Source: Bacillota bacterium (GTDB taxonomy: Bacteria; Bacillota; Clostridia; Lachnospirales; Cellulosilyticaceae). From it: DNA of 5,384 nucleotides. This document shows, in pieces, positions 1-5,384 of this stretch. The first letter of the stretch is position 1. Each line of letters opens with the position of its first letter. Where the stretch lies: contig JAEZKI010000074.1 in assembly GCA_023415525.1 (NCBI GenBank), positions 1-5,384 on the forward strand. The letters are read 5' to 3'. The position numbers were made by a program, and so were the translations under genes. The notes below the pieces were generated by a model that was not told the origin of the DNA, made no database searches, and saw only the letters and a list, made by a program, of their open reading frames with translations.

Positions 1-530
1 GGTGTACAAGTTGTGGCATTGGTCCCTTCAACAGGGCCAGTCCCCCCACCAATCATGGTCGTGACGCCTGAATAAAGTGCGGTTTCAATTTGCTGAGGAG
101 AAATGTAGTGGATATGGGTATCAATACCACCAGCAGTGATAATAAGTCCTTCAGCAGACAGAGCTTCAGTAGAGGCACCAACTACCATACCAGGGGTAAT
201 GTCGTCCATAATACTGGGATTTCCTGATTTACCAATGCCTACAATTTTACCCTTTTTAATACCAATATCCGCCTTTACAATTCCCGTATAATCGATGATA
301 AGAGCATTGGTAATAACCAGGTCAAGAGCACCCTCTTCACTGGTTATAAGAACAGATTGGCCCATGCCATCCCGCATACTCTTGCCCCCACCAAATTTGA
401 TTTCATCCCCATAGTGGGTATAATCTTTTTCCACTTCTATAATAAGCTCGGTGTCTGCCAGTCTGACTTTATCACCTTTGGTAGGGCCGTACATCATGGC
501 ATATTTTTTTCCTGAGATTTTGCAACTCAT
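1..530 (-). CDS. ureC: Urease alpha (catalytic) subunit, N-terminal part, cut by the window edge
   Basis: This is the catalytic subunit of urease, the cytoplasmic nickel enzyme that splits urea to ammonia and carbamate. I translated 176 codons from the ATG at 528-530. Hallmarks are [14 protein letters not shown] (about residues 14-27), the E-V-E-K-D-x-T-x-YGDE-x-KFGGGK block (to residue 50), RDGMGQ (53-58) and [15 protein letters not shown] (133-147). In the last motif His139 and His141 correspond to the HxH nickel ligands. The carbamylated lysine and the remaining active-site residues lie beyond the window, since full UreC is about 570 residues. The start overlaps the ureB stop as TAATG and has a strong GAGGAGGA SD inside the end of ureB (537-544), which points to translational coupling. 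The reading frame is intact as far as it can be seen. Confidence 0.97.
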   Translation of the reverse strand, partial: MSCKISGKKYAMMYGPTKGDKVRLADTELIIEVEKDYTHYGDEIKFGGGKSMRDGMGQSVLITSEEGALDLVITNALIIDYTGIVKADIGIKKGKIVGIGKSGNPSIMDDITPGMVVGASTEALSAEGLIITAGGIDTHIHYISPQQIETALYSGVTTMIGGGTGPVEGTNATTCT

Positions 531-904
531 TAGCGTTCCTCCTCTTGTAAAAAGCCTCTTAAGCGTGCATGTTCCATGGCAGCAGTAAGAGTTGCCTCAG
601 AGACTTGACCTCTTGTTAAATCATTAAAGCCAAAGACTCGCCTTTTGCCACCAAGTGCCACAAGTTGCACTTCTTTTTCTTCACCTGGTTCAAAACGAAC
701 AGAGGTGCCAGAAGGAATATCGAGACGGAAGCCAAAGGTACTTTTTCTATCAAACTTTAAATAACGATTGGTTTCAAAAAAGTGAAAATGAGAGCCCACT
801 TGGATGGGACGATCCCCCATATTGGTGACTTGAAGGGTTTGGGTGTGTTTGTCTGCATTGAGTTCAATTTCATCATTACAAGAAATAATTTCGCCTATTT
901 TCAT
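530..904 (-). CDS. ureB: Urease beta subunit
   Basis: A 124-residue structural subunit of urease that packs with UreA and UreC in the (UreABC)3-type assembly; it has no catalytic residues of its own. Family signatures are [11 protein letters not shown] (36-46) followed by LKFDR (49-53), RLDIPSG (60-66), RFEPGE (70-75) and [10 protein letters not shown] (85-94). Length and start (MKIGEI, compare the usual MxPGEI) fit separate bacterial UreB proteins. A tail rich in Ala, Glu and Arg (about 100-124) extends past the conserved core, as in many homologues. The SD AGGAGGT is ideally spaced 6 bases before the ATG and contains the TAG stop of ureA, so the two genes are tightly coupled. The stop TAA shares one base with the ureC start. 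Confidence 0.97.
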   Translation of the reverse strand: MKIGEIISCNDEIELNADKHTQTLQVTNMGDRPIQVGSHFHFFETNRYLKFDRKSTFGFRLDIPSGTSVRFEPGEEKEVQLVALGGKRRVFGFNDLTRGQVSEATLTAAMEHARLRGFLQEEER

Positions 905-915
905 GGATATACCTC

Positions 916-1218
916 CTATTGAATGGGGTCGTGGACCGTTACTAACTTAGTACCATCTGGAAAGGTGGCTTCCACTTGAACATAGTTCACAAGATCAGAA
1001 ACACCTTCCATACAATCACTGGCTTTTACAATGTGCTTGCCTAATTGCATCAATTGGGACACTTCTTTACCATCACGAGCCATTTCCATAAGCTCAGAGC
1101 TAACTAGGGCGATGGCCTCAATATAATTCAGTTTGACACCGCGATTCTTACGTTCTTTAGCAACTTCACCTGCTAGATGGAGCATTAATTTTTCCTGCTC
1201 TCTAGGATTTAATTTCAT
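916..1218 (-). CDS. ureA: Urease gamma subunit
   Basis: The small structural subunit of urease, 100 residues from the ATG at 1216-1218, which is the usual UreA length. Recognisable blocks are [11 protein letters not shown] (1-11), [17 protein letters not shown] (24-40), the ARDGK turn (47-51), LMQLGKHIV (56-64), MEGV (70-73) and [19 protein letters not shown] (81-99). The family normally starts M-x-L-x-PRE, which matches this ATG. An in-frame ATG two codons upstream (1222-1224) would add Met-His but directly abuts the AGGAGA SD, whereas the chosen ATG lies 6 bases from it. It is the first gene of the leftward operon ureA-ureB-ureC, and its TAG stop lies within the ureB SD. Confidence 0.96.
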   Translation of the reverse strand: MKLNPREQEKLMLHLAGEVAKERKNRGVKLNYIEAIALVSSELMEMARDGKEVSQLMQLGKHIVKASDCMEGVSDLVNYVQVEATFPDGTKLVTVHDPIQ

Positions 1219-1224
1219 ATGCAT

Positions 1225-1230
1225 TCTCCT
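1225..1230 (-). promoter_or_regulatory. Ribosome binding site that decides the ureA start
   Basis: The minus strand reads AGGAGA, then ATGCAT, then ATG. The first ATG has no spacing to the SD and the second has six bases, which favours the second as the true ureA start. Confidence 0.7.
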
Positions 1231-1252
1231 ATCTTTTGTGTGCTATTTTTAC

Positions 1253-1284
1253 TTGACATTGCTAAACAATATATTTACTAGAAT
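1253..1284 (+). promoter_or_regulatory. Possible plus-strand promoter with perfect -35 (weak candidate)
   Basis: The plus strand has TTGACA at 1253-1258, identical to the sigma-A -35 consensus. At the standard 17-base spacing the -10 would be the poor TACTAG (1276-1281). A better hexamer, TAGAAT (1279-1284), sits 20 bases away, a long spacer of the kind used by MerR-type activators. A transcript from here would give the copper-module gene a leader of about 220 bases. Only the -35 is convincing, and no MerR dyad was identified in the spacer, so this stays tentative. Confidence 0.2.
1262..1272 (+). repeat. 11-bp direct repeat, ureA-proximal copy
   Basis: CTAAACAATAT occurs here and again, identical and in the same orientation, at 1414-1424. 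This copy continues ATTTACTAG, so TAAA and TTTA arms flank an AT core (1263-1277). It lies about 44-54 bases upstream of the ureA start, within its probable promoter or leader. It could be an operator shared by the divergent operons; the match may also be chance in AT-rich DNA. Confidence 0.4.
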
Positions 1285-1361
1285 GCGCAAAAATTTGAAG
1301 TTAATTCATAAAAATATAAAGTTTTAATAGCTATAGTAGCAGGAAGAAGAAGATATAGATA

Positions 1362-1372
1362 GGGGATACCCC
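1362..1372. promoter_or_regulatory. GGGG-ATA-CCCC inverted repeat, candidate operator
   Basis: A perfect 4-bp G/C dyad around a 3-base centre stands out in an otherwise very AT-rich intergenic region, roughly midway between the two operons. Metal-responsive regulators of the CsoR/RcnR family recognise G- and C-tract dyads. However, the copper-type boxes I recall have the C-tract before the G-tract (ACCC...GGGT), the reverse of this order. The site is recorded as a candidate only. Confidence 0.25.
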
Positions 1373-1412
1373 ACTAATAAAAATCACATATTTATCCCAC
1401 AAATCTCCCATA

Positions 1413-1429
1413 CCTAAACAATATTTAGG
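1413..1429. promoter_or_regulatory. Inverted repeat CCTAAA-N5-TTTAGG, candidate operator
   Basis: A perfect 6-bp inverted repeat around CAATA, ending three bases before a -10-like TATGAT (1433-1438). That position would put it inside the -35/-10 spacer of the presumed promoter of the metal module, a classic repressor location. It contains the second copy of the CTAAACAATAT direct repeat (1414-1424). The protein that might bind it is unknown. Confidence 0.35.
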
Positions 1430-1432
1430 GTT

Positions 1433-1438
1433 TATGAT
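1433..1438 (+). promoter_or_regulatory. Possible -10 element for the metal-handling operon
   Basis: TATGAT matches the TATAAT consensus at five of six positions. It would place a transcription start near 1445 and leave a leader of about 64 bases before the ATG at 1509. No good -35 lies 16-19 bases upstream (ATACCT at 17), so the promoter would be weak or activator-dependent. The inverted repeat at 1413-1429 fills the spacer. Confidence 0.3.
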
Positions 1439-1456
1439 GAAAGGAGATAAAAAATA

Positions 1457-1473
1457 GTTGTTTTTCAAACAAC
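1457..1473. terminator. Perfect 7-bp hairpin flanked by A-tracts in the operon leader
   Basis: GTTGTTT, a TTC loop and AAACAAC form a perfect but AT-rich stem. On the minus strand the stem is followed by TATTTTTT, so it could weakly terminate antisense transcription coming from the right. On the plus strand it is followed by an A-tract and cannot be an intrinsic terminator; there it might instead act as a leader structure or an operator. Confidence 0.25.
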
Positions 1474-1508
1474 AAAAAATAAGTCAGAAATAGTGAGTGG
1501 TTGTGAGT

Positions 1509-2855
1509 ATGAAGAGACAGAGAAAGTACACTACAGAATGGATAAAGATTGAGGGAATGACTTGTGTAAGCTGTGAAAGGAGAATAGAAGGTCAATTAAA
1601 GCAAACAAAAGGAGTCATGCGTGCTAAAGTAAGTTATCCCCATAATCACGCTGAATGCTTGTATGATGAAGAGCTTATATCCTTAGAAGAAATAGCACAG
1701 ATTATTGAAAAAATAGGGTATACGGTCATAAAAAAGGGAAATAAACTTAGTAAAATAGGTCACTTAACTAAAATAGTGGGAGTGATGCTTATTCTCTTTG
1801 CTTTTTATGGGATATTGAAGGACTTTGGGTTTCTCAATTTCTTTTATCTTTTTCCAGAAGCCAAAGAAAAGATGAGCTATGGCATGCTACTTATAATAGG
1901 ACTTTTGACTTCTGTTCATTGCGTGGCTATGTGTGGGGGCATTAATTTGTCACAATGCATACCATCTAGTTCACAGGCCTCTAGTAAGAAGCAAAAATGG
2001 CAAACACTCCGACCTAGCTTTCTATACAATTTAGGAAGGGTTCTTTCTTATACGGTAATGGGAGGGCTTGTTGGAGGAGTAGGATCTGTTATAAGCTTTT
2101 CAGAAAATGCAAAAGGACTTGTTCAGATTATAGCTGGTTTATTTATGGTAATAATGGGACTGAACATGCTAAATATTTTTCCTTGGCTTCGTCAGTTCAA
2201 TATAAGAATACCCAAGGTTTTGACTCAAAAACTATATAGTAATCAAGAAAGTAATAGTTCTTTATATATAGGGTTATTAAATGGGCTAATGCCATGTGGC
2301 CCCCTACAAGCTATGCAATTATACAGCCTTTCAACAGGAAGTATGCTTAAAGGGGCATGGGCAATGTTTTTATTTAGCTTAGGGACAGTTCCTTTAATGT
2401 TTGGAATAGGGGCCTTGTCTTCACTACTTAGTAAAAAGTTTACCCATAAGCTCATCGTCATAGGTGCTATTTTGGTTGTACTTTTAGGTGGAGGAATGTT
2501 CAGTAGTGGACTGAGTTTAGTAGGGATAAAGGTTTCAAATAGTGGAGGGACTAGTAACAAGAGTGTGGTACATAGACTGAATGGCGTTCAAATAGTAGAA
2601 AGCAAATTAGCTTCAGGTGAATATCCGACTATTGAAGTGCAAGCAGGTATACCTGTCAGATGGGTCATTACTGCTGAAAAAGGAACAATCAATGGGTGCA
2701 ATAATAGAATCTTTATTCCAGAGTATGGCAAAGAAGTACAATTTAAAGAAGGAGAAAATACAATAGAGTTTACCCCTAGAGAAGAAGGTGAGTACGTATA
2801 TAGCTGCTGGATGGGGATGATAAGAGGAAGTATTCGCGTAAGAAATGAAGAATAA
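1509..2855 (+). CDS. HMA / DsbD_2 (TauE-SafE-like) / cupredoxin fusion membrane protein, probable copper handling
   Basis: This 448-residue protein has three parts. Residues about 9-76 form an HMA metal-binding domain with GMTCVSC (Cys19, Cys22), typical of Cu(I) chaperones and ATPases. Residues about 88-340 show seven hydrophobic segments with the DsbD_2 (PF13386) hallmarks SVHCVAMCGG (His137, Cys138, Cys142) and NGLMPCGP (Cys263). Residues about 355-448 form a cupredoxin-like domain with GCNNRIFIPEYG (Cys397) and CWMGM (Cys433, Met435, Met437). With seven spans, a cytoplasmic HMA predicts an outside cupredoxin, so metal or electrons could pass across the membrane. Direction and substrate are inferred, not shown. 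Such proteins are often labelled sulfite exporter TauE/SafE, or UreH-like after the Pfam/InterPro name; neither name proves function. The start is uncertain: GTG 1497 adds four residues, no SD is strong, and ATG 1509 has a GAGTGG 8 bases upstream. The next gene follows after 27 bases. Confidence 0.88.
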   Translation: MKRQRKYTTEWIKIEGMTCVSCERRIEGQLKQTKGVMRAKVSYPHNHAECLYDEELISLEEIAQIIEKIGYTVIKKGNKLSKIGHLTKIVGVMLILFAFYGILKDFGFLNFFYLFPEAKEKMSYGMLLIIGLLTSVHCVAMCGGINLSQCIPSSSQASSKKQKWQTLRPSFLYNLGRVLSYTVMGGLVGGVGSVISFSENAKGLVQIIAGLFMVIMGLNMLNIFPWLRQFNIRIPKVLTQKLYSNQESNSSLYIGLLNGLMPCGPLQAMQLYSLSTGSMLKGAWAMFLFSLGTVPLMFGIGALSSLLSKKFTHKLIVIGAILVVLLGGGMFSSGLSLVGIKVSNSGGTSNKSVVHRLNGVQIVESKLASGEYPTIEVQAGIPVRWVITAEKGTINGCNNRIFIPEYGKEVQFKEGENTIEFTPREEGEYVYSCWMGMIRGSIRVRNEE

Positions 2856-2882
2856 ACAATAAATGAGAAGGAGAGAGCAAAG

Positions 2883-3437
2883 ATGAGTAAATATAAGCAG
2901 AAAAAGGATAATCATTTTAAAAGGAAAAAGAGCAATCATTCTACAAGTAGGGTATATATAGTGATGGGAGTAATAGGTTTAGTACTCATAATAGGGGCCA
3001 CATTTTTTAAGACACAAAGTAATAAAAATGAGGATAAACCCAAAGAAAATGTGGTAGTATTAGAGGGAAAGGATTTAGTTATACCTATTAATGAAATCAC
3101 AAATGAGGCAAGCTTTTATCCTGTAGAAATAGAGGGTGTGGACTTAGAAGTATTAGCCATCAAGGCAGCGGATGGATCAATTCGTACAGCTTTTAATACC
3201 TGTCAGATTTGTTATAGTTCGGGTAAAGGATATTATGTACAAGAGGGAAATGAACTTATTTGTCAAAACTGCAGGAATAGATTTTCGCCAGAGCAAGTAG
3301 AGGTAGTTAGTGGTGGCTGTAATCCCGTTCCTATCTTCCCAGAAGATAAGAAGGTAGATGATACGCACCTTACGATTTCAAATACATTTTTGAAAGAGGC
3401 AACAGGTATTTTTGAGAATTGGAAAGAAGCTTATTAA
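2883..3437 (+). CDS. FtrD-like (DUF2318) membrane-anchored cysteine-rich protein
   Basis: A 184-residue protein with a very basic N-terminus (1-23), one membrane span (about 24-42) and an outside domain, the orientation predicted by the positive-inside rule. The domain carries NTCQIC (Cys107, Cys110), CQNC (Cys127, Cys130) and GGCNP (Cys146), with the pattern AFNTCQICY...G..Y...G..L.C..C...F typical of the DUF2318/FtrD-like family (PF10080). The family is known as the presumed Fe-S or redox partner of FtrABCD/P19-type ferrous iron uptake systems, where it often follows a multi-TM domain. Here only the soluble-domain portion with a single anchor is present. The SD AAGGAG (2868-2873) lies 9 bases before the ATG. 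The 27-base gap after the cupredoxin fusion gene indicates one operon and suggests that the two proteins cooperate. Metal ligation is inferred from cysteine spacing. Confidence 0.85.
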   Translation: MSKYKQKKDNHFKRKKSNHSTSRVYIVMGVIGLVLIIGATFFKTQSNKNEDKPKENVVVLEGKDLVIPINEITNEASFYPVEIEGVDLEVLAIKAADGSIRTAFNTCQICYSSGKGYYVQEGNELICQNCRNRFSPEQVEVVSGGCNPVPIFPEDKKVDDTHLTISNTFLKEATGIFENWKEAY

Positions 3438-3479
3438 AAAGAGTAGGACAAGCTAACAAGTAAGGTGGGTGTAAGTTAG

Positions 3480-3498
3480 GATCACTTAAAAAGCGATC
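3480..3498 (+). other. Weak hairpin between the FtrD-like and kinase genes
   Basis: GATCACTT and AAGCGATC can pair around AAA with a single A-C mismatch. No U-tract follows, so it is not a convincing terminator; it may be an mRNA processing or attenuation structure. The 96-base gap (3438-3533) otherwise shows only the AAGGGG SD (3519-3524) for the kinase and no clear promoter, so read-through from the upstream genes is plausible. Confidence 0.2.
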
Positions 3499-3533
3499 TG
3501 CAATTAGAAGTTATATATAAGGGGATTTATAGA

Positions 3534-4871
3534 ATGAAGCAAAAAATGAAACTTAATCAGCAGCTTATAATAACATTGGTGGTTCTCATGCTAGGGAGTA
3601 TCCTAGCTTTTGGGGTGGTATTGCCTATTAGTATTAAATACTTTATAGATCACAAGAATTTTAATATACTTGTTAGCGAGCAAAATGAGCTACTTAGATT
3701 AGGAAAATACTATAATACTTCAGAGGGTAAGAAAAATGGGGTCTATCATCTTCAATATGATACAGATCATCATCTTGTTATGGATCAAACAGATGATGAC
3801 CTTATTCACCATCTATTAATGTATCCTAAATTTTTTACCCAGCTAGAAAAAGAATGTGACCAACAAAAAAAACAGGTAAAGATGAGTCAATTTATTGCTG
3901 ATAGGGAGATCATTTATTATATTATTGATCAGACAAAATCAGGTGACAAAGTTATTTCCTACAGCATAGACACGGGTAATCAATATTTATCCCACCAATT
4001 ATTTATAACCACATTAATTATTATTATTGCTACATTAACTATCATTTTAGTAAGCTTCTTTAAATGGAACAATCGGTTTATCAATCATTTAAAGCAGATT
4101 CAACACCAGTTAGATCGTATAGGAGATGGTCAACTAGAAGATAGTATTCGTATGAATGAAAGCACCTTGGAGTTTCAAGAAGTGATGGATTCCTTAGAGC
4201 ATATGAGAAGAAAACTTTATGAAAATGAGCAGACTAAGAAAAGAATGCTCCATAATATATCCCATGATTTAAAAACGCCTATTGCAGTTATTAAGAATTA
4301 TTCAGAGGGTATTCTAGATGGTGTTTATCCTTATGGTGATGTGGAGCAAACGGCCTATGTTATTTATAGTCAAGCAGAGAGGCTAGAAAAAAGAGTACAG
4401 GGCTTATTGTATTTAAATCGATTAGAATATTTGAGAAGCCAAAATGAAAGCTATAGTGAATTTGCTATAGATGAACTACTTCAAGAAGTCATAAGCTATA
4501 TGTTTGACCAAGATATGCTTATCACTATACAACAGGATATCCTACCTCAAAGGTTTAGAGGTGATCAAGAAAAATGGCGTATTGTACTAGAAAATTTGCT
4601 TGATAATGCCAAGAGATATGCAAAAAATCAGGTGAGTATTAAGCTGACAGACCAAAAGTTATGCATCTTTAATGATGGGGAAAACATAGAAGAAGCTCTA
4701 GCAGGAAGTCTATTTGAGCCTTTTGAAATAGGTAAAGAGGGGATGTCCGGTTTAGGACTGGCTATTGCAAAAAGAACTGTCAATATGTATGGCTATGACA
4801 TCACCTATGAAAATGCCGAACCAAAGGGGGTAACTTTTATCATTTATAAGGATGGGGAAAACAATGAGTAG
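3534..4871 (+). CDS. Two-component sensor histidine kinase with HAMP domain
   Basis: A 445-residue membrane sensor kinase. TM1 (about 10-36) and TM2 (about 156-176) enclose an outside sensor region of some 120 residues that I do not recognise. It is rich in acidic and histidine residues around 77-93 (DTDHH, DQTDDDLIHH). A HAMP linker follows (about 177-232), then a HisKA domain with NISHDLKTP, where His244 is the phosphorylated residue. The ATPase domain shows an N box LENLLDNAKRYA (Asn354, Asn358), a G1-like NDG (380-382), an F box LFEPFEIG (393-400) and a G2 box GLGLA (406-410), so it should be active. The SD AAGGGG sits 9 bases before the ATG. The end overlaps the response regulator gene by 8 bases, so they form a pair. 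A metal or envelope-stress signal is suggested only by the neighbours. Confidence 0.93.
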   Translation: MKQKMKLNQQLIITLVVLMLGSILAFGVVLPISIKYFIDHKNFNILVSEQNELLRLGKYYNTSEGKKNGVYHLQYDTDHHLVMDQTDDDLIHHLLMYPKFFTQLEKECDQQKKQVKMSQFIADREIIYYIIDQTKSGDKVISYSIDTGNQYLSHQLFITTLIIIIATLTIILVSFFKWNNRFINHLKQIQHQLDRIGDGQLEDSIRMNESTLEFQEVMDSLEHMRRKLYENEQTKKRMLHNISHDLKTPIAVIKNYSEGILDGVYPYGDVEQTAYVIYSQAERLEKRVQGLLYLNRLEYLRSQNESYSEFAIDELLQEVISYMFDQDMLITIQQDILPQRFRGDQEKWRIVLENLLDNAKRYAKNQVSIKLTDQKLCIFNDGENIEEALAGSLFEPFEIGKEGMSGLGLAIAKRTVNMYGYDITYENAEPKGVTFIIYKDGENNE

Positions 4872-5384
4872 TATTGTTGCATTAATTGAAGATGAGAAAA
4901 ACTTAAGAGATATTATAAAAAGTTATTTAGAAAAAGAAGGCTATAAGGTACAGGCTTATGAAAGCGTAGAAGCTGTAGAGGATTTAAATGAAGAAGTTCA
5001 TCTATGGATTTTAGATTTGATGCTACCTGGTAAAAGTGGCTTTGAAATGATGGAAAGAATCAAGAAGGAAACAGCAAAAGTCCCCATTATTTTAATTTCA
5101 GCAAGAGATCAAGATTTTGATAAGATTATGGGACTTGAGAAAGGTGCAGATGATTACATTGCTAAACCATTTTCACCTAAAGAATTAGTCCTTCGAGTAA
5201 AAAGAATATTGGATAGATGTTATCAAAAAGAAGAAAGCATCACTTTAGCTGGCTATACCATTGAATTAATGACTCATAAAGTATACGATAAAGGGGAGCT
5301 AGTGGACTTATCCAATAGAGAATATAGATTACTTTTGCTTATGTATAAGAATAAAGAGCATCCACTTACTAGAAATGAGATACT
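4864..5384 (+). CDS. OmpR-family response regulator, C-terminus cut by the window edge
   Basis: Starting at the ATG at 4864-4866 inside the end of the kinase gene, 173 codons are present. The receiver domain (about 3-117) has the acidic pair Glu9-Asp10, the phosphoacceptor Asp51 in WILDLMLPG, Ser79 in LISARD and Lys101 in YIAKPF. After a linker comes the beginning of a winged-helix DNA-binding domain (about 125 onward), with LSNREYRLLLLM (149-160) and LTRNEI, typical of OmpR/PhoB regulators; about 50 residues are missing. An SD-like GGGGA (4854-4858) lies 5 bases upstream within the kinase gene. The kinase-first order is the reverse of the commoner regulator-first arrangement. Targets are unknown; the upstream metal module is the obvious candidate. 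Confidence 0.94.
   Translation, partial: MSSIVALIEDEKNLRDIIKSYLEKEGYKVQAYESVEAVEDLNEEVHLWILDLMLPGKSGFEMMERIKKETAKVPIILISARDQDFDKIMGLEKGADDYIAKPFSPKELVLRVKRILDRCYQKEESITLAGYTIELMTHKVYDKGELVDLSNREYRLLLLMYKNKEHPLTRNEI

Noticed and set aside
1225..1260. GlnR/TnrA-like site (TGTNAN7TNACA) for nitrogen control of urease
   Set aside because: TGTCA on the minus strand near 1255 has a CACA partner, but the spacing is wrong by about three bases, so the motif does not match.
1283..1296. Minus-strand TTGCGC or TTCAAA as the -35 of the ureA promoter
   Set aside because: The -10 partners at legal spacing (GTTTAG, TAAATA) are poor, so I could not place the urease promoter.
1133..1327. Plus-strand 64-codon open frame antisense to the start of ureA
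   Set aside because: It overlaps the well-conserved ureA on the opposite strand, has no recognisable domain, and its hydrophobic stretch arises from AT-rich leader sequence.
1458..1493. Possible leader peptide starting at TTG after the AAGGAG at 1441-1446
   Set aside because: It has only 11 codons, a rare start, an SD spacing of 11 bases and a sequence lying within the hairpin; there is no sign of selection as a peptide.
2243..2560. Minus-strand open frame opposite the fusion gene
   Set aside because: It is a shadow of the TM-coding sequence; the plus-strand frame carries the family motifs.
2613..2939. Minus-strand open frame across the gap after the fusion gene
   Set aside because: It lies opposite the cupredoxin domain and the start of the FtrD-like gene, with no motif of its own.
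3177..3368. Minus-strand open frame inside the FtrD-like gene
   Set aside because: It is opposite the cysteine motifs that define the real gene, so it is a shadow frame.
3510..3521. TATATA-rich stretch as a promoter for the kinase gene
   Set aside because: It is too close to the ATG, overlaps the SD and has no -35 at the right distance.

Overview
The window looks like low-GC Bacillota DNA, most likely from an anaerobic Clostridia-type genome. This rests on AT-rich coding sequence, strong AGGAGG-type ribosome binding sites and the gene families present. The genus cannot be fixed from the sequence alone. The left, urease part is visibly richer in G and C than the right part.

Layout: two transcription units diverge from an intergenic region at about 1219-1508. 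On the minus strand, running leftward off the window, are the urease structural genes ureA, ureB and the first 176 codons of ureC, tightly packed (TAG stop inside the next SD, then a TAATG overlap). On the plus strand is a polytopic membrane protein that joins a cytoplasmic heavy-metal (HMA) domain, a 7-TM DsbD_2/TauE-SafE-like core and an extracytoplasmic cupredoxin-like domain. It is followed by a single-pass, cysteine-rich FtrD-like (DUF2318) protein, a HAMP sensor histidine kinase and an OmpR-type response regulator that runs off the right edge. The kinase and regulator genes overlap by 8 bases.

Reading: the left side hydrolyses urea (the nickel enzyme itself; accessory genes would lie beyond the left edge). 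The right side looks like an envelope copper and/or iron handling and redox module. Cysteine and methionine motifs run from the cytosol (GMTCVSC), through the membrane (SVHCVAMC, MPCGP), to the outside (GC and CWMGM of the cupredoxin, CxxC pairs of the FtrD-like protein). A two-component system that may sense the same stress sits downstream. The metal assignment and the shared regulation are inferences. The domain calls come from visible motifs.

The divergent intergenic region holds several small structures: an 11-bp direct repeat with one copy near each operon, a GGGG-ATA-CCCC dyad, and a 7-bp perfect hairpin in the leader of the right-hand operon. None matches a regulator site I can name with confidence. 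No tRNA, rRNA, CRISPR array, insertion sequence or phage gene was seen.
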